Shown in pieces: positions 1 through 11,326 of a stretch of DNA of 64,000 bases (position 1 is the stretch's first letter; every line of letters begins with the position of its first letter). The DNA lies in the NCBI GenBank assembly GCA_038025085.1, contig CM076145.1, positions 49,083,206 through 49,147,205 of the forward strand. The letters run 5' to 3'. The notes below the pieces were generated by a model that did not search any database, was not told the DNA's origin, and was given only the letters and a program-made list of their open reading frames with translations. The DNA is from Tetragonia tetragonoides (Eukaryota > Streptophyta > Magnoliopsida > Caryophyllales > Aizoaceae). The translations under genes were made by a program, and so were the position numbers.

Positions 1-426
1 GAACCTGTAGATTAATGATGAAAGAAAAAAGAACATTAATGCAGAGTAGTGAATTTAACATAATGTCTTCATAACACAAATTCCTAGTAGCACAGATAAT
101 AAAAGAATCATCCTCTTCCTACAGTAAGACCTTTTGTAACAGTAGAATCTACAAACTCTTCCACAAACATGCATAGAGTGGAAAACTAAAGGGGGACAAA
201 TCCGTCACCAATGTTATTACTATTGCCTGCTCCAACCCATGAATGTGGCCATGATAACAAGTCCCGTGTATAGGAAAACAAATTGTTTCTATCATTTTAT
301 TTTATAGGACTAATCATTTACTGCAAGCCATTAACTCCTCTCTTCTTCAATAGTTCGGGAGAGGCCAAGAGGGAGTTGAAATCAGGCTCCGCAAGGATAA
401 ATCAAGAATTAAACAAACTTCGATAC
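1..426 (-). other. 3' end and likely 3' UTR of the PI31-like gene
   Basis: This AT-rich stretch lies downstream of the last clear exon of the PI31-like gene. It may hold a short terminal exon (a candidate acceptor lies near 391, with a stop near 345-349) and the 3' UTR. No other coding signal is visible on either strand. Confidence 0.45.
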
Positions 427-3267
427 CTTCCAGGAGGACCAGGCTCGAAACCAGGAACACCAGGAGGTCCAAAAGGATCAAACCGAGCTCCAGGTGGCAC
501 ACCGCTGTGAGAAACAAATTGAAAATCACAACCATGACCAAAGCCTCCAGCAAGAAAACTGCACAAGATGGAGCATATTTTATACTTACAGTCCTCCAGG
601 GATGCCAGGATTGCCACCTCTCCCACCAAACCATCGAGGATCATGAGGACCTTTAAACATGATAGCAAATGTCAGTCAATATGGAAGATTGAACAAAACT
701 AAGTCCTCAAGCAGCTAAGAAAAGTGAAATTACAGACCTACTAGCATGGACCCACCACCAACATCACCCCTGTCAATTAACAAAAGAGGCATAGGTTAAT
801 ACTGGTGCAATGCTAGAACAAGGGATGTTGATAAGAGAAAGCATGTTAAGATTAGACAGAGACAGACCGAGTAGGATACATTCCAGCCCCAGCACCAGGG
901 AAAAGATCACTTCCACCAATGGGATTAACAGGAGGAAGCACAAACCTACACATTTAAGAAGCAGAAGAAAATTTAAACATAGACCTAATATCGTTTTTCG
1001 CCATTGCAAAGTTCATATCAAATAAAAGAAAATTTAAATAAGTGTATATGCATTTGGAGAAACAAGTTTCCATGGGAATCACCAATCACAACCTAGATGC
1101 TAGCAGCACTAGGTAAATTGTTGACTCCACAAGTTACTTTTGACATGCATTGACATAGGGAAAAAAAGAGAGATAATTGATGGTTACCCTCCAGGATTCT
1201 CCTGGGAACTACCAGGCTCATCAGCATTCCTGTTTGGCTCCACTGTGACATTTGACCTATAAAAGAATGAAAAGAAGATATTAAATGACAGCCTACTCAT
1301 TCTTACAAGCTTGTATGTCCTGTCTAAAATGCAAGTCAAGTGTTGCATTTGTGCGTTGCTCAGGGTTCAAATCACCAACCAACATATTTTTATTAACACA
1401 TCAAAAATCAATCTAAAATTCCAAGTTCAACATGATTCTAACTTTTAAGCCCAATGGCTATAACACACGAAATAAGTGTCCTGGAAGTCGGCGAGACCAA
1501 GATGGTGATTATATATTCATTTTGGATGGGGACCCCCAGAGGTACGTAGGAGAACACCAGATCAGTTACTGGGTCCCTAATAGCTTTTGTTGACCTTTAT
1601 TAGTCAACCAGTTTTAAGTTTCCACAACCAATGCAACAGAGGTACATGTATGAGGTCACTTTTATGGTTCACCAACTTGCAGAAATAGAGGAAATTATCT
1701 ATATGCTTTTGTAGAATGGTTGAATCTGAGTTACTTTCAATTTAGAAGTTCAAGAATCATCCGGCCTCCCCCTTCCACCCCAAAGAAAAATACCGAAAAA
1801 AAGAGAGAAAAGCAAGCACAGCAATTGAGCCCATGCCCCAGAAATCCATCCTATTACTCATAATGGTAAGAGATCTATGACAATGACCTTACCCGCTTAC
1901 CCTGATACCAGTGACTACTAGAAAAATCTGCCCCACCAATCATGATTACTGCTTTGAAACAAGCAAACCAATACAGAAGACTTCAAAACGTTATCTACAA
2001 TGTTACACCATGTTGTCTATGGGACATCAACCTTGGACATACCAAATACTTTTTAAAGTAAAAAGTAGAAAATTAGGTGTTCTTTGCTCAGTATTAATAC
2101 AACAGACAATCCTTTAAGAAGAGTTCCTCAATTCTAACAACGCATCTAATGCAACAAAGTCTACTTATTCCATTGCTTATTTATTTTGCCCCTCCACAAA
2201 AGAGAACCATCAGCACATATTATTCCAGTTACGTTTTCATAAAGATATACAAACTCGTATGATGCCAATTCCCAGTCAGGAGAACATACAACATTAAGAT
2301 GATCATGAACATGAAGCGACAGGATTAGATAGACGAGCTAGTATTAACTAACTACGAAAATCACCTGGTAGCACTACTGGTGGAACTGCCTGCAGAAGAA
2401 CCATCCAATTTGGCCAAAACATACGACCCCAAGCTGCTAACAAGCTTCTGAACATTCTTGTACTGTGAATTATAATCCTTTCCAGCATTCTCTGAAACAT
2501 ATTCACCCACACTGCCACAACCACAATTACATCATCTGTCTATCAGACAAAAGGAGGACAATTTCTAACTCCACATCTAGCACTAATTACAAAGAATAGA
2601 ACTTTGACAAACTCAAAACAGGCAATTACCCAATATCAAGATGAACAGGTTCAGCGGCACCATCATTCAAAGCATCAACCATCAGCTTTTCACCCATCAC
2701 CAAGCACTTCACCAAAACCTTCTTGTTACCCTTCTCAGGGTTCACATACAGAAAAGCATATTCATCCTCCAGTTCATTCCATTGATCAATCCCAACCTCA
2801 TCTAAACAATCAAACCCAAGAAAACCTCACAATTTAAAATTCAATCATTGCACATAAATACTAAAATTAAAGAATAGACCAGATTAACAATCAAAACCCT
2901 AAAAACCCCACAGTTCAGAATTTCATAATTACACAAATTTTAATTATAAAAAAAAGCTAAAAATGAGAAGAAAAACAACCAGCTGAACAATCAAAAACCC
3001 AGATAACCTTAAATTTTAAAATTCAATAAATTCACAAAAAATCTAATCTTTCAGACAAAAACACAACACAAAAGAAAAGAAAAGCAAACCAGTGGAAGAT
3101 GAAGAGGAGAGAGCATCCTCAGCAAAAGCCGGTGGACCGGTAGCGGTGAGGAAGAAACCGGCGGCGAGGAAAGAAGCGTGGACGGCGAAGGCCACCTTGT
3201 CATGATCGTTACGGAAAGAGGGTCTTGATGCTCTGATCACAGCCATTACTGATTTCTCAGTCGCCAT
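427..3267 (-). CDS. PTRE1: PI31-like proteasome regulator, multi-exon
   Basis: Homologue of the plant probable proteasome inhibitor (PI31 family; PTRE1 in Arabidopsis), a regulator that binds the 20S proteasome. I traced eight coding exons with GT/AG borders and matching phases: 3267-3090, 2801-2630, 2511-2365, 1256-1188, 945-868, 769-738, 650-590 and 504-427. The N-terminus reads MATEKSVMAVIRASRPSF, the conserved start of the family. Exons 1-3 form the globular FP-type domain (for example WNELEDEYAFLYVNPEKG and VKCLVMGEKLMVDAL). Exons 4-8 encode the Gly/Pro-rich tail, with DLFPGAGAGMYP, GGGSMLVG and PPGARFDPFGPPGVPGFEPG. The last residues are unresolved: reading through the end of exon 8 gives a stop at about 402, while a good donor at 426 could lead to a further exon. 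The usual plant ending with HPDLEHF is not visible. Start and reading frame are clear; intron 3 (2364-1257) is long. Confidence 0.88.
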
Positions 3268-3652
3268 ATTTTATTTTCTGGGTTGAGGAATTTTATCAGT
3301 CAATTTTATGCCCAGAAATTGAGTTAGCATTAAAATTAAGAGATTCAAGGGTTTGATTGTTGTGTTCTGGGTTTTAAGAAATTCTAGTGAACTAGGCAGA
3401 ATTGGGTATACATCAATTTATGCACAAAATAATGGTTATCTTAGCTAATTTCATGTCCTAAGTAAAAAAACAGGAGGGACGAATATAAACTTGTAGAGAG
3501 AGAGAAAGCTTACTGTCGATTAGGGAGGAACTTACCTACAGAAGGTGAGATGTTCAACAGGTCTTTCAAGTGTTTACTTCTTGTTTGTTGAGCCTAGTTT
3601 TCTATTTCTCCAAATAGTGTCTTGGAAAGGAAGTAGGTACTAGTATTACCTA
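3268..3652 (-). promoter_or_regulatory. 5' UTR and proximal promoter of the PI31-like gene
   Basis: Non-coding, AT-rich sequence directly upstream of the PI31-like ATG at 3267. Position alone makes it the 5' UTR and promoter. I see no unambiguous TATA box or other motif. Confidence 0.4.
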
Positions 3653-4016
3653 CTACTCCTTTTCATCTACCAAAATCATGACATTTGGAGAATATGACTA
3701 ATATTAAAGAAAACATATTTTAGTACAAAAATTCTAAATTTACCCTTAAAAGAGCACATGAAGTATTAAGAGAGAGGAAATAATATTTTAGTGGGTATTT
3801 ATTGCTTTTCTTACATTTGTATTACTTTCCTTACTTTTGTAGCTACTGGTGTGAGAAGTCTTTTTTTTTTTATTTCCTTTGCACATGGGGGTGAGAAGGT
3901 GGAAGGGGTAAAATAGTAAAGGGTGTTTAAATACATTACCATATAAAGAAACATAAAGATTTCCATATTCCAAACATAAGTGGAAAGCGTAAATATTTCT
4001 GTGGACCGGAGGGAGT
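3653..4016. mobile_element. Stowaway-like MITE (putative)
   Basis: The right edge carries gtggaccggagggagtac, close to the plant Stowaway terminal consensus that ends in ggagggagta. The left edge near 3653 begins tactccttttcatc, a weaker counterpart. The ~360-bp AT-rich interior has no coding capacity. The left terminus is degenerate, so the exact start is uncertain. Confidence 0.4.
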
Positions 4017-4040
4017 ACTACGTAGCACTATAAGGTTTAG

Positions 4041-4470
4041 AATGCCTTTGCCCACAAAAAAAAAAAAAAAAAGCACGGGCACGAGGTAAGGTCATTAGCA
4101 TGAGGAACGACACGACTCGACACACTTTTTTATATAGCACAGTACGGGCACGAGCACGGGTACGAATGAGCGGGCCTGGATCAGAGCCTAAATTTTTTAA
4201 AAAAAGCACGGTCACGATATGACATGACGAAAATTTGAATATTATTTGAAAAATGCTTGGGCACGACACGCACGACACGAGTACGGCACGACACAAGAGC
4301 GAGCATGGCCACGAGTACGGCACGACACAAGCACGTGGGCACGACCTGAGCCTACCTTTTAGAAGAGCCGACACAAAACGGAACACGACAACTATAAGCA
4401 CGACATTGTTACAGAATGTGAATGAACGACATGAGCACGGCACAGAACCCACTTTATTCTTAATGATAAT
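4041..4470. repeat. Degenerate cacgac/gagcacgg repeat region
   Basis: Many short, imperfect copies of cacgacacga, gagcacgg and related words fill this stretch, which is more GC-rich than its flanks. An open frame of about 180 codons on the minus strand here is a by-product of the repeat; its protein is low-complexity Arg/Val/Cys-rich and resembles no family I know. Confidence 0.6.
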
Positions 4471-4563
4471 TTCGAGCTTACTAGCGATGACCACGACCTT
4501 CGTAAGTATATACTTGTAGTGGATCATTTTAGGCAAATGCCAATAAGAATTTATACACATTCG

Positions 4564-6597
4564 TTCCGGTGTTTTCCGTGAGCCAAAAAAAAGTGGTTTA
4601 TAGCCTTTATTTTTGGCTTCTCGGGACCCGGTTGTTATTTTCGCTCAAACTTCTCCGAGGGGTCTATCATGGCCTTAGAGGACCCTCGGTGCCCCGAGAC
4701 GGTCATCCGGGACCCCGAACTATATATTCACCCATGCTTTTCGGTGTTCTTACCCTTGCATTTGTGTCCCGTAAAACACCCTTACAAGCCTAACAGGGAC
4801 CCGATAACCGACCCCGAGGCCCTCCCATGGCCCCTAGGGGTGTCCCGTGCAATGTGGTACGAAAATATACACCTTTCTTCCGGGGCCTCCCGGGAGCCCA
4901 AAAAACGTGGATTATAGCCTTCATTTTTAGCTTTACGGGGCCCGATTGTCATTTTGGCCCAAACTTTTCTGGGGGTTCTATCATGGCGCTGGAGGACCCT
5001 AGATGCCCCGGGATGGTCATCTGGGACCCCGAACTCCATATTCACCCATGTTATCGGTGTTCTTGCCCTTACATTTTTGTCCCGTAAAAACACCCTTATA
5101 AGCCTAACAGGGACCCGATAACCGACCCTGAGGCCCTCCCATGGCCCCTAGGGGTGTCCCGTGCGATGTGGTGCGAAAATATACACATTCGTTCCGCGAC
5201 CTCCCGAGAGCCCAAAAAACGTGGATTATATAGCCTTCATTTTTGGCTTTAGGGGGCCCGGTTGTCATTTATGCCCAAACTTCTGCGGGGGGTCTATCGT
5301 GGCCCTATAGGGCCATCGGTGCCACGGGATGGTCATCTGGGACCCCGAACTCCATATTCACCCACACTTTCGGTGTTTTTGCTCTTAACTTGTGTCCTGT
5401 AAAAACACAATTACAAGCCTAACAACACAATTACAAGCCTAACAACACAATTACAAGCCTAACAGGGACCCGATAACCTACCCCGTGGCCCTCCCATGGC
5501 CCCTATGGGTGTCCCGGCGATGCGGTGCGAAAATATAAACCTTCGTTGTGGCGCCTCCGGCGAGCCCAAAAAACGTGGATTATAGCCTTCATTTTTGGCT
5601 TTCCGGGGCCGCCGGTTGTCATTTTCGCCCAAACTTTTCTGTGGGGTCTATCATGGCCTTAGAGGACCTTCGATCCCCCGGGACGGTCATTTGGGACCCC
5701 GAACTTCATATTCACCCATGTTTTCGCTGTTCTTGCCCTTACACTTGTGTCCCGTAAAAACACCTTTACAAGCTTAACAGGGACCCGATAACCGAACCCG
5801 GGGCCCTACTATGGCCCCTAGGGGTGTCTCGTGCAATGTGGTGCAAAAATATACACCTTCGTTTTGGGGTCTTCCGGGAGCCCAAAATACGTGGATTATA
5901 GCCTTCATATTTGGCTTCTCGGGGCCCGGTTGTCATTTTCGCCCAAACTTATTCGCAGGGTCTATCATGGCACTAGAGGACCCTCGATGCCACGAGACAG
6001 TAATCTACTACCCCGAACTTCATATTCACCCATGCTTTCGATGTTCTTGCCCTTACACTTGTGTCCCGTAAAAACACCCTTACAAGTCTAACAGGGACCC
6101 GATAACTGACCCCGAGTCCCTCACATGGCCCCTTGGGGTGTTCCATGCAATGTGGTGCGAAAATAATACACCTTCATTCCGTGGCCTTTCGGGAGCCCAT
6201 AAAACGTGGATTATAGCTTTCGTTTTTGGCTTCACGGGGCCCGGTTGTAATATTTGCCAAAACTTCTACGTGGGGTCTATCATGGCGCTAGAGGACCCTC
6301 GTTGCCCCGTGGCGGTCATCTGTGACCCCGAACTCCATATTCACCCATGTTTTCGGTGTTCTTGTCCTTACACTTGTGCCCCGTAAAAACACAATTACAA
6401 GCCTAATATGGACCCGATAACCGACTCCAGGGCCCTCCCATGGCCCCTAGTGGTGTCCCATACGATGTGGTGATAAAATATACACCTTCGCTCTGGGGCC
6501 TCCCGTTAGCCCAAAAAACGTGTATTATAGCCTTTATTTTTGGCTTCCCGGGACGCGGTTGTCATTTTTTCCTAAACTTTTTCGGGAGGTATATCAT
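4564..6597 (+). repeat. Satellite array 1, left part (~315-bp units)
   Basis: Tandem head-to-tail units, read here in the plus direction. Landmarks recur roughly every 311-319 bp: the word gaaaatatacacc, then aaaaaacgtggattatagcc, then ctatcatggcc, then gaactccatattcaccc, then aacagggacccgataacc, then ccatggcccctaggggtg. Starts of the gaaaatatacacc landmark lie near 4852, 5166, 5523, 5838, 6152 and 6465. The 5166-5523 interval is longer because of a local triplication. Units differ by scattered substitutions and small indels. Short open frames that repeat once per unit are not conserved in frame, so this looks non-coding. Positions 6590-6597 are the left target duplication of the hAT insertion. 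Confidence 0.9.
5404..5466 (+). repeat. Local triplication of a 20-bp word inside a satellite unit
   Basis: The word aacacaattacaagcctaac occurs three times in a row. The same position in other units has it once. The two additional copies explain why this unit is about 40 bp longer than its neighbours. Confidence 0.9.
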
Positions 6598-7808
6598 CAG
6601 GGCCGTCCCTGAAAATTTGGAGGCCCTGGGCCAAAACTAAATATTAGGCCCTCAAAAAAAAAAAAAAAAAAAGACAAATTTTTTGGCAGTCTCAACAAAA
6701 AGTAGATACCAAGCCAAAAGTGATTCTAACTTCACTCGTAATGAATTTAAATGCAGTATAAATTCAAAGGGAGGTTATAGACTCCACCGTATATATGATA
6801 AAGCTCCAAATCTACACCCGATAACGGTGATGAGACAAGAGAGTGAGTAACTTAAGTCTTAATTTCACCTAAAACAAACAAAACAAATAAATGACTAAGA
6901 TGACCCGCCTTCTATCTTCTCAAACCTTGAAGGTTGTTCCAAATCTACATCAGCACTCCAAGAAAATAATAAAAAGTAGAAACATTTGTCACAAACATAC
7001 TCAGACTTTGGCAAGAAAACTCAAAAAGAATATGCATATAGAAAACATTAAATATGTAGCAAAAAAAATTATCACCCAGTAAATGTCATGAGCAATAATA
7101 TAATATGTGCACTTGAATCATCAATAATACCTACAAAAATTTCTCAAAAATACATCCAAAAAATTCTAGAGACTTGAATACTCATCAGAAACTCGAAATT
7201 ATTTATCAATTAAGTAATTAAAGAATAAAACTTAAACATTGAATTACAATTTAACATTATCAAACTCAAAATTATTCATAAATTAACAATAACAAATTAT
7301 AAAATTTGAAAAAGGAAAAAAAAACAAACACAATGAATTTACCCAAATAATTCGGCTAGGGTTTGCGACAATTGGATACAATAGATTAATAGCGACTGAG
7401 GGGCGCAATATCACGGCCTAGTGAAGAGTAGAAGAACTGACAGAAATTTCTTTGATACTTGAGAATTCCATTCTCATTCTCACACATTAAATAGATGAGG
7501 GGGAAGAATTCATCATCAAAGATTGAAGACCACGGATCTTAGGCGAGTTTCAAGATGAATCAATTAATTGTCGCTTGTGTGCAAAATTGAAGTGATAGAA
7601 AAAGAGGAGAGAGAAGAAAAGGAAGGAGAAACGTTGCGAGGCTTTTTGGAAGTTGAAGCCACAAATTACGCTCGTTCTAGACTCCTGGTAGTTTTTTTTT
7701 TGTTTTTTTTTCTCTTTTCTTTAAAGGGCGACAAACACAAAATGAGGCCCCCTGATTTTTGGAGGCCTGTGCAGTCGCCCCTGCTGCACAGGCCCAAGGA
7801 CGGCCTTG
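6598..7808. mobile_element. Non-autonomous hAT transposon in the satellite
   Basis: The 1,211-bp insert starts cagggccgtcc and ends ggacggccttg, so the 11-bp termini are inverted with one mismatch. It is flanked by perfect 8-bp direct repeats, tatatcat at 6590-6597 and at 7809-7816. An 8-bp target duplication and cagggccg-type ends are diagnostic for the hAT superfamily. The interior is AT-rich and has no transposase-like frame, so the element would need a transposase in trans. It interrupts one ~315-bp satellite unit at the point where other units read ctatcatggcc, so it arrived after array formation. Confidence 0.9.
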
Positions 7809-8811
7809 TATATCATGGCCACAGAGAAATCTCGGTGCCCTGGGACGGTCATCTGTGACCCCGAACTCCATATTCACCCATGTTTTCGGTGTTCTTACCC
7901 TTACACATGTGTCCCGTAAAAACACCCTTACAAGCCTAACAGGGACCCGATAACCGACCCAGGGCCTTCCCATGGCCTCTAGGGGTGTCAGGTGCGTTGT
8001 GGTGCAAAAATATACAGATTCGTTTCGGGGCCATCCGGGAGCCCAAAAAAAGGTGGATTTATAGCCTTCATATTTGGCTTCCTAGGGTTAGGTTGTCGTT
8101 TTCGCCCAAAATTCTCCGGGGAGTCTATCATGGCACTAGAGCACACCGAGCTCCATATTTACTCATGCTTTCGATGCTCTTGCCCTTACATTTGTGTTCC
8201 GTAAAAACACCCTCACAAAACTAACAGGGACCCGATAACCGACCCCGAGACCCTTGCATGGCCTCTAGGGATGTCCCGTGCGATGTGGTGCGAAAATATA
8301 CACATTCGTTACGGGGCATTCCGGGAGCCTAAAAAACGTGGATTATAGCCTTCATTTTTGGCTTCCCAGGGCACGGTTATCATTTTTGCCCAAACTTTTC
8401 CGGGGGGATCTATCATGGCGGTGGAGGACCCTCGGTGCCCCGGGATGGTCATCTGGGACCCCGAACTCCATATTCACCCATGTTGTCGGTGTTTTTGCCC
8501 TTACATTTTTGTCGTAAAAACACCTTTACAAGCCTAATAGAGACCCGATAACTGACCCCGAGGCCCTCCCATGGACCCTAGGGGTGTCCTGTGCGATGTG
8601 GTGGGAAAATATACACTTTCGTTCCGGGGCCTCCCGGGAGCCCAAAAAACGTGGATATAGCCTTCATTTTTTGGCTTCACGGGGCCTGATTGTCATTTTT
8701 GTCCAAACTTTTCCGGGGGTTTATCATGGCCTTAAAAGCATCGTCGGTGCCCCGGGACAGTCATCTGGGACCCTGAAATCCATATTCACCCATGCTTTCG
8801 TCGCTCGATGG
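7809..8811 (+). repeat. Satellite array 1, right part
   Basis: About three more units of the same satellite continue after the hAT element, with the gaaaatatacac landmark near 8287 and 8601 and a variant near 8001. The unit near 8001 has a short internal deletion (around 8140). The array stops inside a unit at 8790-8811, where the 32-bp minisatellite begins. Confidence 0.88.
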
Positions 8812-9071
8812 GCGCTGAGACATGGGTCACAGGCGCTCGCTAGGCGCTGGGACATGGGACACAGGCGCTCCCTAGGTGTTGAGACATGGGACATAGGCGC
8901 TCCCTAGGCGATGGGACATGAGACATAGGCACTCGCTTGGCGCTGAGACATGATACATAGGCGCTCGCTAGGCGATGGGACATGAGACATAGCCGCTCGC
9001 TAGGTGCTCCCTACGCGCTCGCTATCTAGGCGCTGGGACGCTGGGCGCTTGCTTGGCGCTGGGACGCTGGG
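8812..9071 (+). repeat. 32-bp minisatellite, left part
   Basis: Six consecutive 32-bp units of the form gcgctgggacatgggacaca followed by ggcgctcgctag start at 8812. A degenerate portion then runs to the LTR at 9072. Units vary at a few positions (cgct/cgat, gggac/gagac). The last five bases, ctggg at 9067-9071, are the left target duplication of the gypsy element. The repeat resumes at 14555. Confidence 0.88.
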
Positions 9072-9581
9072 TGTTAGGTTCCGCCCTTTACACCTTGTAA
9101 TTTACTGCTTTCCTTTACTTTCCTTGTAATGTAACATGTCTCTAAGGCGCTTCCTGCGTGTTGACCCTTGGACATGTCTTTAAGTTTTCTAGTTCTTTCC
9201 TAACATGTCTGTAAGGCGCTTCCTGCGTGTCGACCCTTGGACATGTTTTTAAGCTTTCTAGTCTTTTTACTTTTAGGAGTACATGTTGAGTATGAAAGTT
9301 ATGCACTCTTGATGTCTACTCCTGTCACAATGAATAAAGCTCTAAGGACTCTTTATGGGGTAATCAATCCTCCATATCGATGTATTGATGTCAATGCTTG
9401 TTGTTGTTAAACTGTATTGATTGCTTTCATCATCCAACCCCTCACTCAAACTTCGTCCCTCCCTCACTCTCTTGTGTCCACGGACACCCCGAAGACGTTC
9501 CTTGTGTATGGCTGGCACTCTTGCCGCTAGGAGACAAGAGGGCGCCGCACGTCCCGCAACTTGAAAAGGCGGACCGTGACA
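9072..9581 (+). repeat. 5' LTR of the gypsy element
   Basis: 510 bp, from tgttaggttccgcc to ggaccgtgaca. It contains an internal near-duplication: two copies of a ~65-bp stretch including aaggcgcttcctgcgtg and cccttggacatgt. A likely polyadenylation signal, aataaag, lies near 9333. It is 15 bp longer than the 3' LTR because of additional sequence near 9096-9110. Confidence 0.93.
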
Positions 9582-9583
9582 CT

Positions 9584-9595
9584 TGGTATCAGAGC
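9584..9595 (+). promoter_or_regulatory. Primer binding site (initiator Met tRNA type)
   Basis: tggtatcagagc lies two bases after the 5' LTR. This is the standard plant primer binding site complementary to the 3' end of initiator methionine tRNA, where minus-strand cDNA synthesis starts. Confidence 0.93.
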
Positions 9596-9647
9596 TCAGC
9601 TAGAGAAGCACGCTCAATGAAACATTGCTAGACTCGAATCTGAAACC

Positions 9648-11301
9648 ATGGTGAACATAGAAGAGCTAGAGAAATTTGTGATCGGGCAGGATGCCCGGAT
9701 CGATGCATTGGAGGCCGAAATGCATGAGATGTCCTCCACAAGCTTACGGGAGGAGCTTGACCACATCCACAACCAAATCCAATCATTGTGGGATCAGTGT
9801 ACTACGATCACCAAGGCCGTTGCTAGCGGTAATTGTGGATCAGGGTCGAGACGGGTGAAGCCCCCTCAACCCCGGACATACAGTGGAGCCAGAGACTCCA
9901 AGGAAGTAGACAACTTTTGTCTTCGACCTAGAACAATACTTCCGAGTCAGCGGACTGGAAGAGGACCAGAAGGTCGACACCGCGGTCATGTACCTTGTGG
10001 ATGACGCGAAGTTGTGGTGGCGTTCGAAGTATCCTGAAATCGAAGCCAAAACTCTGAAAATAGACACATGGGAAGAGTTTAAGAACTCACTCAATGACCA
10101 GTTCTACCCGGAGAACACTGAGTCCATTGCCCGAAGGAAGTTAAAGACCATCAAGCATACAAGGAGCATCCGAGACTATGTGAAGGAGTACTCGGCGTGC
10201 ATGCTTGAAATCAAGGACATGAGCGACAAGGATCGTATGTTCAACTTCATCGATGGGCTGAAAGAGTGGGCTCAACGGGAGTTGAACAGACAGAAGCTGG
10301 ATACCTTGTCGGCTGCTATAAGCGTGACCGAACGGCTCTTTGACAACCAGCTAGGGAAAGAGATCCCACCGAAGAAAGGGCCAACAGGGCCAAGTTCGAT
10401 TGTGAACCGAGCAGCGTCGACTGGCTCCCAGACAGGCTCGAACAATGCTCGAAACTACAACGGGAGTAACTATAGTGGTGGAAATAATAGATATGGGAAC
10501 GTTGGAGGGGGATCTCCTAGACCGACACCCTACCGGCCCCCTGGTTCAACCTCGTCGTTCAATCGGACAGAAATGTCCACGGCAAGATGGCCGTCGAAGT
10601 TGAGTTGCTACAACTGCAAAGGGCCACACAAACACACCGAGTGCCCTCATCGAGACTTGAGTGCCCTCCAACAGAATCTATCTAAGATGTTTGTGGAGTC
10701 TGATGGCACCAACGAAGGAGAGACAAGTAGAAACAATGAAACGGATGAGGATGAGATAGCACACATGGGAGTTGTTCATTTACTGGGGGCCCTGAGGGGT
10801 GATGAGACCTCTCTAAAACCCAAGTCGACTGAGCTCATGTACGTCGACGTAGTGATCAATGGACGTATCACTCGAGCAATTATTGACACGGGTGCCACCC
10901 ACAACTTCGTGGCCGACACGGAAGCAGAGAGAATGGGACTGAAGCTGGACTGCACTGGCGGCAGCATGAAGGCCGTGAACTCGGCAGCAAGACCTATTCA
11001 TGGGATTACCAAGGGAGTCCTCACTCGGATAGGGGAGTGGAGTGGTCGATTGGACCTTACGATGACTCCACTAGATGATTTTAAGATGGTATTGGGTATG
11101 GACTTCCTCCGCACGTCTAAAGCGGCGCCCATGCCCCATTTGAGTTCCTTATTGGTGATGGGTGACAGGCCATGTCTTGTGAAAGCGTCGAACGCGAAGG
11201 TTGAGAATAGACGGGGACAGATGCTCTCGTCAATGCAGTTTGAGAAGGGACTTAGAAGATATGAACCGTCGTTCCTGGCCACTTTGTCGATGAAATTGTA
11301 G
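9648..11301 (+). pseudogene. gypsy gag and protease, frameshifted
   Basis: The frame opens at 9648 with a coiled-coil-like N-terminus. It loses frame in the T run at 9915-9918 (one base too many against the continuing homology) and resumes in another frame from 9988 to a stop at 11299-11301. The second part has the retrotransposon gag domain (AKLWWRSKYPE; FINFIDGLK-type helix read here as FNFIDGLKEWAQ), a Gly/Ser/Asn-rich linker, and a zinc knuckle CYNCKGPHKHTEC of the CX2CX3HX4C type. After that comes an aspartic protease with the active-site triad in IIDTGATHNFV. Gag would package the RNA; the protease would cleave the polyprotein. Confidence 0.9.
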
Positions 11302-11326
11302 GGATGAGAACACGCCTTCGGAGGTA

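Noticed and set aside
4018..4560. 180-codon minus-strand frame
   Set aside because: Lies in the cacgac-type repeat; low-complexity protein with no family resemblance.
4827..6386. Series of 80-90-codon plus-strand frames in array 1
   Set aside because: They recur once per satellite unit, shift frame between units and carry no domain. They are by-products of the repeat.
8812..9071. CRISPR-like regular repeats
   Set aside because: The units are contiguous with no unique spacers, and the context is a plant nuclear genome. It is a minisatellite.
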